NCBI RefSeq assembly: GCF_938045205.1 | Contig: NZ_CALIMY010000006.1 | Span: 1-17,273 of the forward strand | From: an uncultured Campylobacter sp. | GTDB taxonomy: Bacteria > Campylobacterota > Campylobacteria > Campylobacterales > Campylobacteraceae | Direction of reading: 5' to 3' | DNA: 17,273 bases | Shown here: positions 1 to 7,073 of the stretch, in pieces | How positions within the stretch are numbered: position 1 is the stretch's first letter | How the letters are laid out: each line of letters starts with the position of its first letter | Made by a program: the position numbers and the translations under genes | The notes under the pieces: model-generated | Seen by the model: only the letters and a program-made list of their open reading frames with translations | The model's database searches: none | Told to the model about the DNA's origin: nothing

Positions 1-914
1 TAGGTGCGGATATACATAAAAAAGACGAATACAAGCTATCCGCTATGGCTTATGCTATAGAAAATAATGCTACTAAAGCGGTAAGACTGCTTTTAGACAA
101 CGGCGTTAAATTTGAAGAGGCGGAGGTCGTTAGAAATAGGCTGCTTCCGCCGAATTATAACCATATAAAATCTTTGCAAATAAGTGACGATGGAAATTTT
201 ACGTTGATTTATGATACCGACTACCCTATGATTAGTATAGGAGAGCCGAATTATTTCTTTTCATATCTTACGAATACGAATATGTATGAGATAGCAAAGA
301 TGGCGTTAGAAAGCGGCTACAAGCCATATATTTGGAAATTTCAAAACTCTACGGTAGGTCTAAGGTACGGAAACGATATTAAAAAGGTCGTGCCTGAAGG
401 AATATTAAATGATAAAGCGGAACCGACGGACGGATTTGATATTACCGAATATGATTTTTCATTGTATGATACATTTCCGGGCACTCCAAATTACGAACCG
501 ATTTTAAAGCTGCTTATGCAGTATAACGTAGGTGGACAACCGAGTCCGGAATTTCTAAAACGAAAATATGATGATTGTCATAGAAACTATATATATAGTT
601 TGGATAGTTATTATAAAATAAACTACGATGCAACTTATTATATACCTAAAAGTGAAATTTCGCTTATAACGACGGTATATCGCAAATATTGCAAAGATAG
701 AAATTCTACATTTAAAGATGTTTATGAATATACGAAATTTGCAAGCGAGTTAAATGAAATGGAAGCGGTATCCATCCATATGTATACCAGAGATAAAGAC
801 GGTCGTAAGCTTGATCGGCCGTATAAAGATAATTTAAAAAAGCTGGATAAATATATAGATGAGATCCCATCCGATGAGATAAAAAATGCAATAAAAGAAT
901 CTTATGAAAACTAG
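1..914 (+). CDS. Ankyrin-repeat protein, 5' end cut by the window
   Basis: The reading frame is already open at position 3, before the first ATG at 45. The residues encoded upstream (GADIHKKDEYKLSA) run straight into an ankyrin repeat, so the gene starts outside the window and position 45 should not be taken as its start. Helix pairs typical of ankyrin repeats are visible: A-x-E-N-N-x-x-x-A-V-R-L-L-L-D-N-G-V just after position 45, a second around M-Y-E-I-A-K-M-A-L-E-S-G, and a weaker one at P-I-L-K-L-L-M-Q-Y. The C-terminal third is Lys/Tyr/Asp-rich and not recognisable. There is no membrane segment in the visible part. Ankyrin repeats bind other proteins; the partner is unknown. Base composition is clearly more AT-rich than every other gene here, which suggests a separate origin. 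An immunity or effector-associated role is possible but unsupported by visible neighbours. Confidence 0.75.
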   Translation, partial: GADIHKKDEYKLSAMAYAIENNATKAVRLLLDNGVKFEEAEVVRNRLLPPNYNHIKSLQISDDGNFTLIYDTDYPMISIGEPNYFFSYLTNTNMYEIAKMALESGYKPYIWKFQNSTVGLRYGNDIKKVVPEGILNDKAEPTDGFDITEYDFSLYDTFPGTPNYEPILKLLMQYNVGGQPSPEFLKRKYDDCHRNYIYSLDSYYKINYDATYYIPKSEISLITTVYRKYCKDRNSTFKDVYEYTKFASELNEMEAVSIHMYTRDKDGRKLDRPYKDNLKKLDKYIDEIPSDEIKNAIKESYEN

Positions 915-931
915 ATATTAAGGAGAGTGAA

Positions 932-970
932 ATGACAGAAGAAGAGTTAAATCAACATACTCAAAGTTAG
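932..970 (+). other. 12-codon ORF with good ribosome binding site, probable gene remnant
   Basis: An AGGAGA ribosome binding site at 921-926 stands five bases before an ATG at 932, which opens an ORF of only twelve codons (MTEEELNQHTQS) ending in TAG at 968-970. It follows the ankyrin gene by 17 bases and shares its AT-rich composition, so it looks like the surviving start of a second gene in the same transcript. Reading through the TAG, the same frame stays open to a TAA just past 1050, across the hairpin shared with the convergent operon. It could also be a chance ORF. Confidence 0.3.
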
Positions 971-996
971 CTTTTTGATATAAAGTCAACCCACAA

Positions 997-1026
997 GCTC
1001 GGGCTTAAATTTAAACTAGCCCGAGC
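997..1026. terminator. Symmetric hairpin between convergent genes
   Basis: A perfect 9-bp GC-rich stem (GCTCGGGCT at 997-1005 with AGCCCGAGC at 1018-1026) encloses a 12-base AT-rich loop containing TTAAATTTAA. It lies six bases after the stop of the last gene of the minus-strand operon and 27 bases after the + strand remnant, so it can serve both transcripts. Neither side has a long T-run, so termination strength is uncertain. Confidence 0.6.
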
Positions 1027-1031
1027 CAAAA

Positions 1032-1697
1032 CTACAATTTTATCTTCCTAACTTCCAGCTCGCCGCCGAAAAAGTTCGCGTAGTAAAGCAGGTCTTTTTC
1101 GACCTCGAGCCCCGCTAGATAGCGCAGAGCGAGGTTTGCCTCAAAGCTCGCCGCAAACATCACGATCGCAGCCGTTATGCCCGCAGGCGTCGCGTTTAGG
1201 CTCGGGAAAAATTTAAAATCCGCATTCTGCACGAAGCAGACTTGGCACTGCCAGCTGTCCACCGACGCGAACACCCACGGCACGCCTATTTGCTTAGCAA
1301 ATGCATCGATCTGCGCGCGCGTAGCGAGATTATCGGTCGCATCCAAAATGAGATCAAATTTCTCGCCCGAGCCTATCGCGCTAGCGAAAAATTCCTCCGC
1401 GCGGCTCTTATGCACCTCGACGCTCACGCCGTCGTAGCGGCTTTCCGTGCGGCTTTTAAAAACGTCCGCTTTAAATTTGCCCTCGTCTTCGAGTGTGAAT
1501 AAAATTTGCCTGTGGATGTTGTGAAGCGCCACCGTATCGAAATCCACGACGCTGATTCGCCCGATGCCGCTTGCGCCCAGAGCGTAAGAAAGGCTGCTTC
1601 CAAGCCCGCCTGCGCCGATGATTAGGATGCGCTTATCCGCAAGCGCGCGCTGCGTCTGCTCGCCCCAAAGCTGGATCTGTCTGTGAAAGTAGTTCAT
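1032..1697 (-). CDS. ThiF/MoeB/HesA-family adenylyltransferase (E1-like)
   Basis: A 221-aa Rossmann-fold protein of the E1-like family, which activates the C-terminus of a ubiquitin-like sulfur carrier or another substrate carboxylate by adenylation. Visible motifs: the ATP loop GAGGLGS at residues 28-34, the VDFD strand ending at D52 and D54, the N-x-x-R-Q arginine finger region (N60, R63, Q64), K76, and DATDN at 119-123 with R127. The paired CxxC zinc motifs of full-length MoeB are not evident and there is no rhodanese domain, so the substrate cannot be assigned. The start at 1697 is preferred over an in-frame start at 1778 because its ATG overlaps the stop of the upstream hydrolase gene as ATGA and has a GGGGG element upstream. 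The longer version would add 27 Arg-rich residues read from inside that gene. It is the last gene of the operon. Confidence 0.85.
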   Translation of the reverse strand: MNYFHRQIQLWGEQTQRALADKRILIIGAGGLGSSLSYALGASGIGRISVVDFDTVALHNIHRQILFTLEDEGKFKADVFKSRTESRYDGVSVEVHKSRAEEFFASAIGSGEKFDLILDATDNLATRAQIDAFAKQIGVPWVFASVDSWQCQVCFVQNADFKFFPSLNATPAGITAAIVMFAASFEANLALRYLAGLEVEKDLLYYANFFGGELEVRKIKL

Positions 1698-2866
1698 AAA
1701 AGCCCCCTGCCGACTAGATTTTTTCGGAATTTCCACAGCCCGCGCGCCGCAGCGATCTCGTCCGCGTCCACTTCGCACATCAGCACGCCCTCTTCGTTTT
1801 TCAGCTCGTTTGCGATCTCGCCGCTAGGGGTTACGACGAAGCTCTCGCCGTAAAATTTAAACTCGCTTTCGCCGAATTTCGCCTCGCCGATGCGGTTGGC
1901 GCGGATGACGTAGAGCGAGTTCGTAAACGCGCGCATCTTCAAAAGCTCGCGCCAGCGTCCGCCGCTTTCGAAGGTCGAGGCGCACGGCACGAGCACGCAG
2001 CCGACGTTTTTCTGCATAAAATAGCGCCAAAATACGTCAAAATGCGCCTCATAGCCGAAGCAGACGCCGAATTTCACGCCGCCCTCGCTAAAGATCATCG
2101 GCGAAATTTTACCGATTTTGCGGCTTTTGCGGTTGGCGAAAAAACCATCTTCGTTCCAGTGCGGATAGTCCATCAGGATATTTTGATCGTAAAATTTCAC
2201 CTCCGAGGGCGAAAATTTCGCGCAGGATTTCACCCAGATGGGCTCGTTTTCGCTCGCGCAAAAGATCTCCTCTTCGCTCGCGTCTTTTTGGCTTTCGGCT
2301 TTTAAATCTGAAGCGTTCGAGTTACTCGGGATCGGAGCGCTTAAATTTAAACCGTCCGCGGAATTTGCGGCTTTGAAATTTAAAGCGTGCGCGCCGCAGG
2401 AATTTAAGCCGCCTTTGCAATTCTGCTCGTTTTTGGAATTTAAAGTGCCTTTAGAATTTGAACCATCGTTGGAATTTAAATCGCTCTTGGAATTTAGCTC
2501 GCTCTTGCAACCAGGCTTGCTTTTAAGGCTTACGGAATTTTCGCCGCAGCGTGCGCTTTTTTGAGTCGCGCCGCCGAAAATGCCCGCTTCCCTCAAAATC
2601 GCGCCGCTAGCGGCTCTGATTATTGGCGCTACGATATGTAGGTCGTATTTGGCAGCCAGCCGCGCCATCAGCTCCTGCTTATGCTCGCTCTGTTCGCACG
2701 CGATGGAGCGGGGCATCTTTTTAAGCTCGCTAAAGAAGGAATTTAGCTCATATTCGCCCAGCAGCACGATCCGCGCGCCGTTGTCTTTGGCGACCTTCAT
2801 ATAGTAATCGATCCGATTTTCGCTCATCGAAAGCGTCGGTAGCTGTAAAACGCATACATTTATCAT
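1694..2866 (-). CDS. Carbon-nitrogen hydrolase (nitrilase superfamily) with inserted repeat region
   Basis: A nitrilase-fold protein that would hydrolyse a non-peptide C-N bond in an amide or similar compound; the substrate is unknown. The first catalytic Glu is E38 in LLGEYELN. The nucleophile is C269 in GVCFGYEAHF, followed by E273. The fold continues through N324 and ends near residue 385. At 390 aa it is much longer than ordinary family members because residues 104-208 are a low-complexity insertion made of six-residue repeats of the form x-x-L-N-S-K. The segment that normally carries the catalytic Lys (Y-x-K-x-H-L) reads YDQNIL at 226-231, with Gln at the Lys position, so activity is open to question. 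An AGGAGG site lies five bases before the ATG. The gene starts 9 bases after xseB and overlaps the ThiF-like gene by 4 bases. Confidence 0.85.
   Translation of the reverse strand: MINVCVLQLPTLSMSENRIDYYMKVAKDNGARIVLLGEYELNSFFSELKKMPRSIACEQSEHKQELMARLAAKYDLHIVAPIIRAASGAILREAGIFGGATQKSARCGENSVSLKSKPGCKSELNSKSDLNSNDGSNSKGTLNSKNEQNCKGGLNSCGAHALNFKAANSADGLNLSAPIPSNSNASDLKAESQKDASEEEIFCASENEPIWVKSCAKFSPSEVKFYDQNILMDYPHWNEDGFFANRKSRKIGKISPMIFSEGGVKFGVCFGYEAHFDVFWRYFMQKNVGCVLVPCASTFESGGRWRELLKMRAFTNSLYVIRANRIGEAKFGESEFKFYGESFVVTPSGEIANELKNEEGVLMCEVDADEIAAARGLWKFRKNLVGRGLL
2343..2540 (-). repeat. 18-bp tandem repeat region inside the hydrolase gene
   Basis: GAATTT recurs at 2400, 2436, 2454, 2472 and 2490, and a one-mismatch copy (CAATTC) sits at 2418, so six consecutive positions are spaced by exactly 18 bases. 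Further copies at 2343, 2361, 2376 and 2535 are less regular. Each 18-bp unit encodes one hexapeptide (x-x-L-N-S-K and variants) on the minus strand. Unit length is a multiple of three, so expansion does not break the gene. Confidence 0.85.
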
Positions 2867-2875
2867 CGTCGCCTC

Positions 2876-3061
2876 CTAAGCCTGCTCGGGCGCGTTTATT
2901 TCGGCAACCTCGAGCTTGGCGTTTTCTAAAATTTCCTTCGCCTCCTTTAGCAGCGCGACGCCCTGTTTATACAGCTTTACGCTCTCTTCTAGGCTTAGAT
3001 CCTTCTCGTTTAGGCTCTTTAAAAGCGCGCTAATCTTCTCCATTTTTTCTTCAAAACTCAT
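2876..3061 (-). CDS. xseB: Exodeoxyribonuclease VII small subunit
   Basis: A 61-aa protein matching the small subunit of exonuclease VII, which joins XseA to degrade single-stranded DNA in repair and recombination. The family signature is visible: an N-terminal helix (FEEKMEKISALLKSL), the conserved L-S-L-E-E-S-V-K-L-Y-K-Q-G turn and second helix, and a charged C-terminal helix. The length is slightly short but normal for the family. Its ATG lies 11 bases inside the end of metX, so translation is probably coupled. The large subunit gene xseA is not in this window. Confidence 0.9.
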   Translation of the reverse strand: MSFEEKMEKISALLKSLNEKDLSLEESVKLYKQGVALLKEAKEILENAKLEVAEINAPEQA

Positions 3062-4157
3062 CCAAAATCCTTTTTATGATGTAATCAAATTTTTCTATCT
3101 CGACCAAAAACGCGTCGTGTCCGTAGTCGCTGTCGATCTGCGCGTAGCTCGCGCGATCCTTTTTGCCCAGATCGCTCATCGCATCGTAAATTTCTTTCAT
3201 TAGCCCCGGCGGAAAGAGCACGTCGCCCTTGAAAGAGATGAGGTGCAGGCGCGATCTGATCTGCGCGCAGGCGTTTTTGAGATTGCCGTAGTGGCGCGTG
3301 CAATCAAATATATTCATCATCTTAGCGATGTAGAGATAGCACAGCGGATCGAACCTGCGCGCGAAATTTTCGCCGTTGTATTCAAGGTAGCGATCCACCT
3401 GAAAGCGCCCGTTGATCTCGTAAAGACCGTCGGTTTCAACGTAGTTGCGCCCAAATTTATCCTGCATCGAACTTGGGCTTAAAAAACTTATATGCCCCGC
3501 CATGCGCCCTACCGCCATGCCGTCAAGCCCGCGCTCGGCGATCAGATTTTTATCGTAGTTGCCGTTTTTAAAGCTCGGATCGCGCAAGATGGCCTCGGTC
3601 GCGATCTTATTAAACGCGATCGCCCAAGGCTGCGTAGCGTAGGTGCTTGCGAGTACGAAAATTTCATCCGCAAATTCCGGATATTCGATCGCATAGCACA
3701 GCGCCTGCATGCCGCCTAGGCTGCCGCCGATAACGGCGCGGGCGCGGGCGATGCCGAGGCGCTTTAAAAGCATCATCTGCGCGCGCACGACGTCTGAGAC
3801 GACCACTACCGGAAAGCGCAAGCGGTACTCGCGGCCTCTGCTTTCATCGACATCGAGCGGGCATGTCGAGCCAAACGGCGAAGCTAAAATGTTTATGCAG
3901 ATGACGAAAAATTTTGTCGTATCGACCGCTTTATGATCGCCGATGAGCCCGTCCCACCAGCCGGGCTTAACGTCGCCTTCGTAAAGTCCCGCGGCGTGCG
4001 CGGAGCCGGTTAGGGCGTGGCAGATGACGATGACGTTTGATTTGTCCGGGTTTAGCTCGCCGTAGGTTTCATAGGCGAGCTTGAAGTTGGAAAAGACGCG
4101 GCCGCTCTCTAGATAGAGCGGCTCGTCAAAATTTTGAATTTTACTTTGAAGGATCAC
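3051..4157 (-). CDS. metX: Homoserine O-acyltransferase, MetX family
   Basis: An alpha/beta hydrolase-fold acyltransferase that activates the hydroxyl of homoserine in methionine synthesis. The nucleophile elbow GGSLGG at 144-149 places the Ser at 146. The remaining triad members are D312 (GDVLFPP) and H347 (YGHDAFLVE). The oxyanion-side motif N-I-L-x-S-P-F-G-S-T is at about 89-98. At 368 aa it is full length. The start is GTG at 4157, overlapping the guaB stop as GTGA; no better start lies nearby. Whether the acyl donor is acetyl- or succinyl-CoA cannot be settled from motifs alone, because MetX-family members use either. It is translated between guaB and xseB in the operon. Confidence 0.93.
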   Translation of the reverse strand: MILQSKIQNFDEPLYLESGRVFSNFKLAYETYGELNPDKSNVIVICHALTGSAHAAGLYEGDVKPGWWDGLIGDHKAVDTTKFFVICINILASPFGSTCPLDVDESRGREYRLRFPVVVVSDVVRAQMMLLKRLGIARARAVIGGSLGGMQALCYAIEYPEFADEIFVLASTYATQPWAIAFNKIATEAILRDPSFKNGNYDKNLIAERGLDGMAVGRMAGHISFLSPSSMQDKFGRNYVETDGLYEINGRFQVDRYLEYNGENFARRFDPLCYLYIAKMMNIFDCTRHYGNLKNACAQIRSRLHLISFKGDVLFPPGLMKEIYDAMSDLGKKDRASYAQIDSDYGHDAFLVEIEKFDYIIKRILDEF

Positions 4158-5605
4158 TGATTGACTCGGTAATTCGGCGCTTCCTGCGTGATGATGACGT
4201 CGTGGACGTGGCTTTCTTTAAGACCTGCGCTCGTGATCTCGACGAATTCCGCCTTTTGCTGAAAGGTCGCGATATCCTTGCTGCCGCAGTATCCCATCGA
4301 GCTTCGCAAGCCGCCTAGCAGCTGAAAGATCACGTCTTTTAACATGCCCGCGTAAGGTACGCGCCCCTCGACGCCCTCGGGTACGAGCTTTTCTTTTGCG
4401 GTGCCGTCTTGAAAGTAGCGATCCGAGCTTCCCTTCTGCATCGCCGCTAAGGAGCCCATGCCGCGGTAGGTTTTGTACTGGCGGCCCTGAAACGTAATGA
4501 GCTCGCCCGGGGTTTCGTAGCAGCCCGCAAGCAGGCTTCCCATCATCACCGAGCTTGCGCCCGCAGCTAGAGCTTTGGCGATGTCGCCCGAGTATTTGAT
4601 GCCGCCGTCTGCGATGATCGGAATTCCAAATTTAGCCGCCTCGATCGCGCAATCGTTGATCGCGGTAAACTGCGGCACGCCCACGCCCGCTACGATGCGC
4701 GTAGTGCAGATCGAGCCCGGGCCGATACCTACTTTAATCGCGTCTGCTCCCGCGTTTGCGATATCCTTTATGCTGGCGGGGTTTGCGACGTTTCCGACCA
4801 CTACGTCCACGTCAAAATTTCGCTTCAGCTCCTTAAGCGTGTCGATAATGCCTTTGGAGTGTCCGTGCGCGGAGTCCATCACAAGCGCATCGACGCCCGC
4901 TTTGACGAGAGCTTCGGCTCTTTGCAGATGGCCTACGCCAATCGCCGCGGCGACGCGAAGGCGGCCGAATTTGTCTTTATTAGCGCTTGGATATTCGATG
5001 CGCTTTTTAAGATCTTTAATCGTAATAAGCCCTTCTAAATGGCCGTTTGCGTCGATTATCGGAAGCTTTTCTACCTTATTGTTTCTAAAAATTTTCTCTG
5101 CGTCATCAAGCGTGCAACCCTTCGGAGCGGTAATTAGTGGAGCCTTGGTCATCTTTTCGCCCACAAGCGCGGCGGTGTCTGTTTCAAAGCGCAGGTCGCG
5201 ATTGGTCAAAATTCCAATCAGCACGCCGTTGTCGTCGATAACGGGAATGCCGCTGATATGGTACTCGCTCATCAGATCGAGAGCGTCTTTGATCGTGGCG
5301 TCCGCCTTGATCGAGATAGGATCGATTATGACGCCGCTTTCGCTCTTTTTTACGCGGCGAACCATCTTGGCTTGGGAGTCCTCGTCCATATTTTTATGGA
5401 TCACGCCGATGCCGCCGAGGCGTGCCATCATTATCGCAGTGCGGTACTCGGTGACCGTATCCATTGCAGCACTCACGAGAGGGGTATTTAGCGTGATATT
5501 TTTCGTAAAACTCGTGCTGATATCGACCTCTTTGGGTAAAATTTCAGAGTATTGCGGTACCAACAAAACATCCTCGAAGGTCAGAGCCTTTTTGACGATC
5601 TTCAT
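4154..5605 (-). CDS. guaB: Inosine-5'-monophosphate dehydrogenase
   Basis: Converts IMP to XMP with NAD+, the committed step of GMP synthesis. The 483-aa sequence has the TIM-barrel halves split by two CBS domains at about 96-143 and 155-203, which usually bind adenine or guanine nucleotides and tune activity. The catalytic loop GPGSICTTR places the nucleophile at C300. DSAHGHS near 244-250 and the flap region around YRGMGS are also present. The ATG at 5605 has an AAAGGA site upstream and starts only 2 bases after the gatA stop. Full length, no anomaly seen. Confidence 0.97.
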   Translation of the reverse strand: MKIVKKALTFEDVLLVPQYSEILPKEVDISTSFTKNITLNTPLVSAAMDTVTEYRTAIMMARLGGIGVIHKNMDEDSQAKMVRRVKKSESGVIIDPISIKADATIKDALDLMSEYHISGIPVIDDNGVLIGILTNRDLRFETDTAALVGEKMTKAPLITAPKGCTLDDAEKIFRNNKVEKLPIIDANGHLEGLITIKDLKKRIEYPSANKDKFGRLRVAAAIGVGHLQRAEALVKAGVDALVMDSAHGHSKGIIDTLKELKRNFDVDVVVGNVANPASIKDIANAGADAIKVGIGPGSICTTRIVAGVGVPQFTAINDCAIEAAKFGIPIIADGGIKYSGDIAKALAAGASSVMMGSLLAGCYETPGELITFQGRQYKTYRGMGSLAAMQKGSSDRYFQDGTAKEKLVPEGVEGRVPYAGMLKDVIFQLLGGLRSSMGYCGSKDIATFQQKAEFVEITSAGLKESHVHDVIITQEAPNYRVNQ

Positions 5606-5607
5606 AC

Positions 5608-6966
5608 TTATCCTTTCACGATTTTTTCTAAACTCAAGCCGCCGTCCAGCACCGTTTGTTCGTCGTAAGCGCGCCCGATGAGCTGCGCACTGATATTAAG
5701 AGCCTCTTTGTTTTTCGCTACCGGCACGGAGATTGCGGGAAGCCCCGCTAAATTTACACCGATCGTGTAGATGTCGCTAAGATACGCGCGAAGCGGATCG
5801 CTAAGCTCGCCGAATTTATACGCCACGCCCGGCGCAATCGGCATAAAGATCAAATCGGCGTCTTTTAAAATTTCCTCATATTCGCTTTTGATGAAGGCTC
5901 TTGCCTTCTGCGCTTTGATGTAATACGCGTCGTAGTAGCCGCTGCTTAGCACGAAGGTGCCTAGAAGCATACGGCGCTTGACCTCGTCGCCAAATCCTTC
6001 GCCGCGGGTGTTGGCGTAGAGCTCTTTTAAATTTAGAGCCTTTGCGCGGTTTCCGTAGCGCACGCCGTCGTAGCGACTTAAATTTGCGCTAGCCTCGGCG
6101 GTTGCGATGATGTAGTAGGTCGCTATGTCGTATTTGGAGCTGCAAAGATCGCGATAAACGATCTCGTGTCCGAATGATTTTAGCTTTTCTATAGTCAAAT
6201 TTAGAGCCTCTTTGACCTGCTGCGAGGCTTCGTCAATATAATTTTTTATAACGGCGATCTTAAGCTTGCGATCGGCGTTTAGCTTATCCGCGGTGCTTTC
6301 GTAAGCGCCCGCGTAGCTCGTGCTATCCATCTCGTCGCGGCCTGCGATGATGTCGTATAAGATCGCCGCGTCCTCGACGCTGCGCGTGATCGGTCCTATC
6401 TGATCGAGGCTGCTCGAATACGCTGCAAGCCCGTAGCGGCTGACTCTGCCGTAGCTCGGCTTAAAGCCTACGCAGCCGCAAAATGCCGCCGGCTGGCGGA
6501 TCGAGCCGCCCGTATCGCTTCCGAGTGCGGCTATGGCGATATTTGCCGCTACGGCAGCCGCGCTTCCACCGCTACTGCCGCCGGGTACGCGCGAGTGATC
6601 GGTCGGATTGAGAGTTTTGCCGTAGAATGAGCTTTCGGTCGTGCTTCCCATCGCAAACTCATCCATATTCGTTCGCCCAAACGGCGCCAAACCGCGCTCG
6701 CGTAGCTTTTTAATCACCGTCGCGTCGTATGGCGCAACATAGCCTTGCAAAATTTTGCTCGCCGAAGTGACACTCCAATCTTTTACCTGAATGTTATCTT
6801 TGATCGCGATCGGAATCCCTTCGCCGCTGATGTTTAGAGCCTCGCCCGTAAGCTGCTCGACGTAGGCGCCGAGCTCTTTGGTTTTTAAAATTTTATCCTT
6901 TAGCTCCGCTCTAAGCGCCGAAATTTCATCCGCGCTCAGCTTTAGAGCCTCTTTCAAACTTATCAT
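5608..6966 (-). CDS. gatA: Glutamyl-tRNA(Gln)/aspartyl-tRNA(Asn) amidotransferase subunit A
   Basis: The amidase subunit of GatCAB, which releases ammonia from glutamine so that misacylated Glu-tRNA(Gln) or Asp-tRNA(Asn) can be amidated. The amidase-signature triad is clear: K56 (AIKDNI), S131 in GGSSGGS and S155 in SDTGGS. The spacings of 75 and 24 residues match those of characterised GatA proteins. At 452 aa it is full length. gatB and gatC are not in the window. The ATG at 6966 overlaps the stop of the upstream 36-codon membrane gene as ATGA, which fixes the start. Confidence 0.96.
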   Translation of the reverse strand: MISLKEALKLSADEISALRAELKDKILKTKELGAYVEQLTGEALNISGEGIPIAIKDNIQVKDWSVTSASKILQGYVAPYDATVIKKLRERGLAPFGRTNMDEFAMGSTTESSFYGKTLNPTDHSRVPGGSSGGSAAAVAANIAIAALGSDTGGSIRQPAAFCGCVGFKPSYGRVSRYGLAAYSSSLDQIGPITRSVEDAAILYDIIAGRDEMDSTSYAGAYESTADKLNADRKLKIAVIKNYIDEASQQVKEALNLTIEKLKSFGHEIVYRDLCSSKYDIATYYIIATAEASANLSRYDGVRYGNRAKALNLKELYANTRGEGFGDEVKRRMLLGTFVLSSGYYDAYYIKAQKARAFIKSEYEEILKDADLIFMPIAPGVAYKFGELSDPLRAYLSDIYTIGVNLAGLPAISVPVAKNKEALNISAQLIGRAYDEQTVLDGGLSLEKIVKG

Positions 6967-7073
6967 CTGCCATCCTTAAATTTATTCACGAAATAGATCC
7001 CCACGCCCGTTGCTACGCAGATCAGCGCGATCGTAAAAAATACGAAGCCGAGACTTATGGGACTAGCGAGCAT
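6963..7073 (-). CDS. 36-aa single-helix membrane protein between ileS and gatA
   Basis: A short ORF, starting MLASPISLGF and ending NKFKDGR. It has one strongly hydrophobic stretch from about residue 7 to 30 (rich in Ile, Val, Phe, Gly) followed by a positive tail with two Lys and an Arg, so an N-out, C-in single-pass inner membrane protein is likely. The ATG at 7073 lies 11 bases inside the end of ileS with an AAAGG element eight bases before it. Its TGA overlaps the gatA ATG. This packing on both sides argues that it is translated. I recall a small predicted membrane protein (Cj1060c) at the same place in C. jejuni, which would make it conserved. The function is unknown; it may only couple translation of gatA to ileS. 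Confidence 0.75.
   Translation of the reverse strand: MLASPISLGFVFFTIALICVATGVGIYFVNKFKDGR

Noticed and set aside
1698..1778. 27-residue Arg-rich N-terminal extension of the ThiF-like protein
   Set aside because: It is read inside the end of the hydrolase gene. The ATGA overlap and the conserved protein start both support the start at 1697.
4575..5681. Long + strand ORF of 368 codons opposite guaB
   Set aside because: It is antisense to a clear, full-length guaB and its sequence is a mirror of that gene's codon pattern; long antisense ORFs are expected in GC-rich coding DNA.
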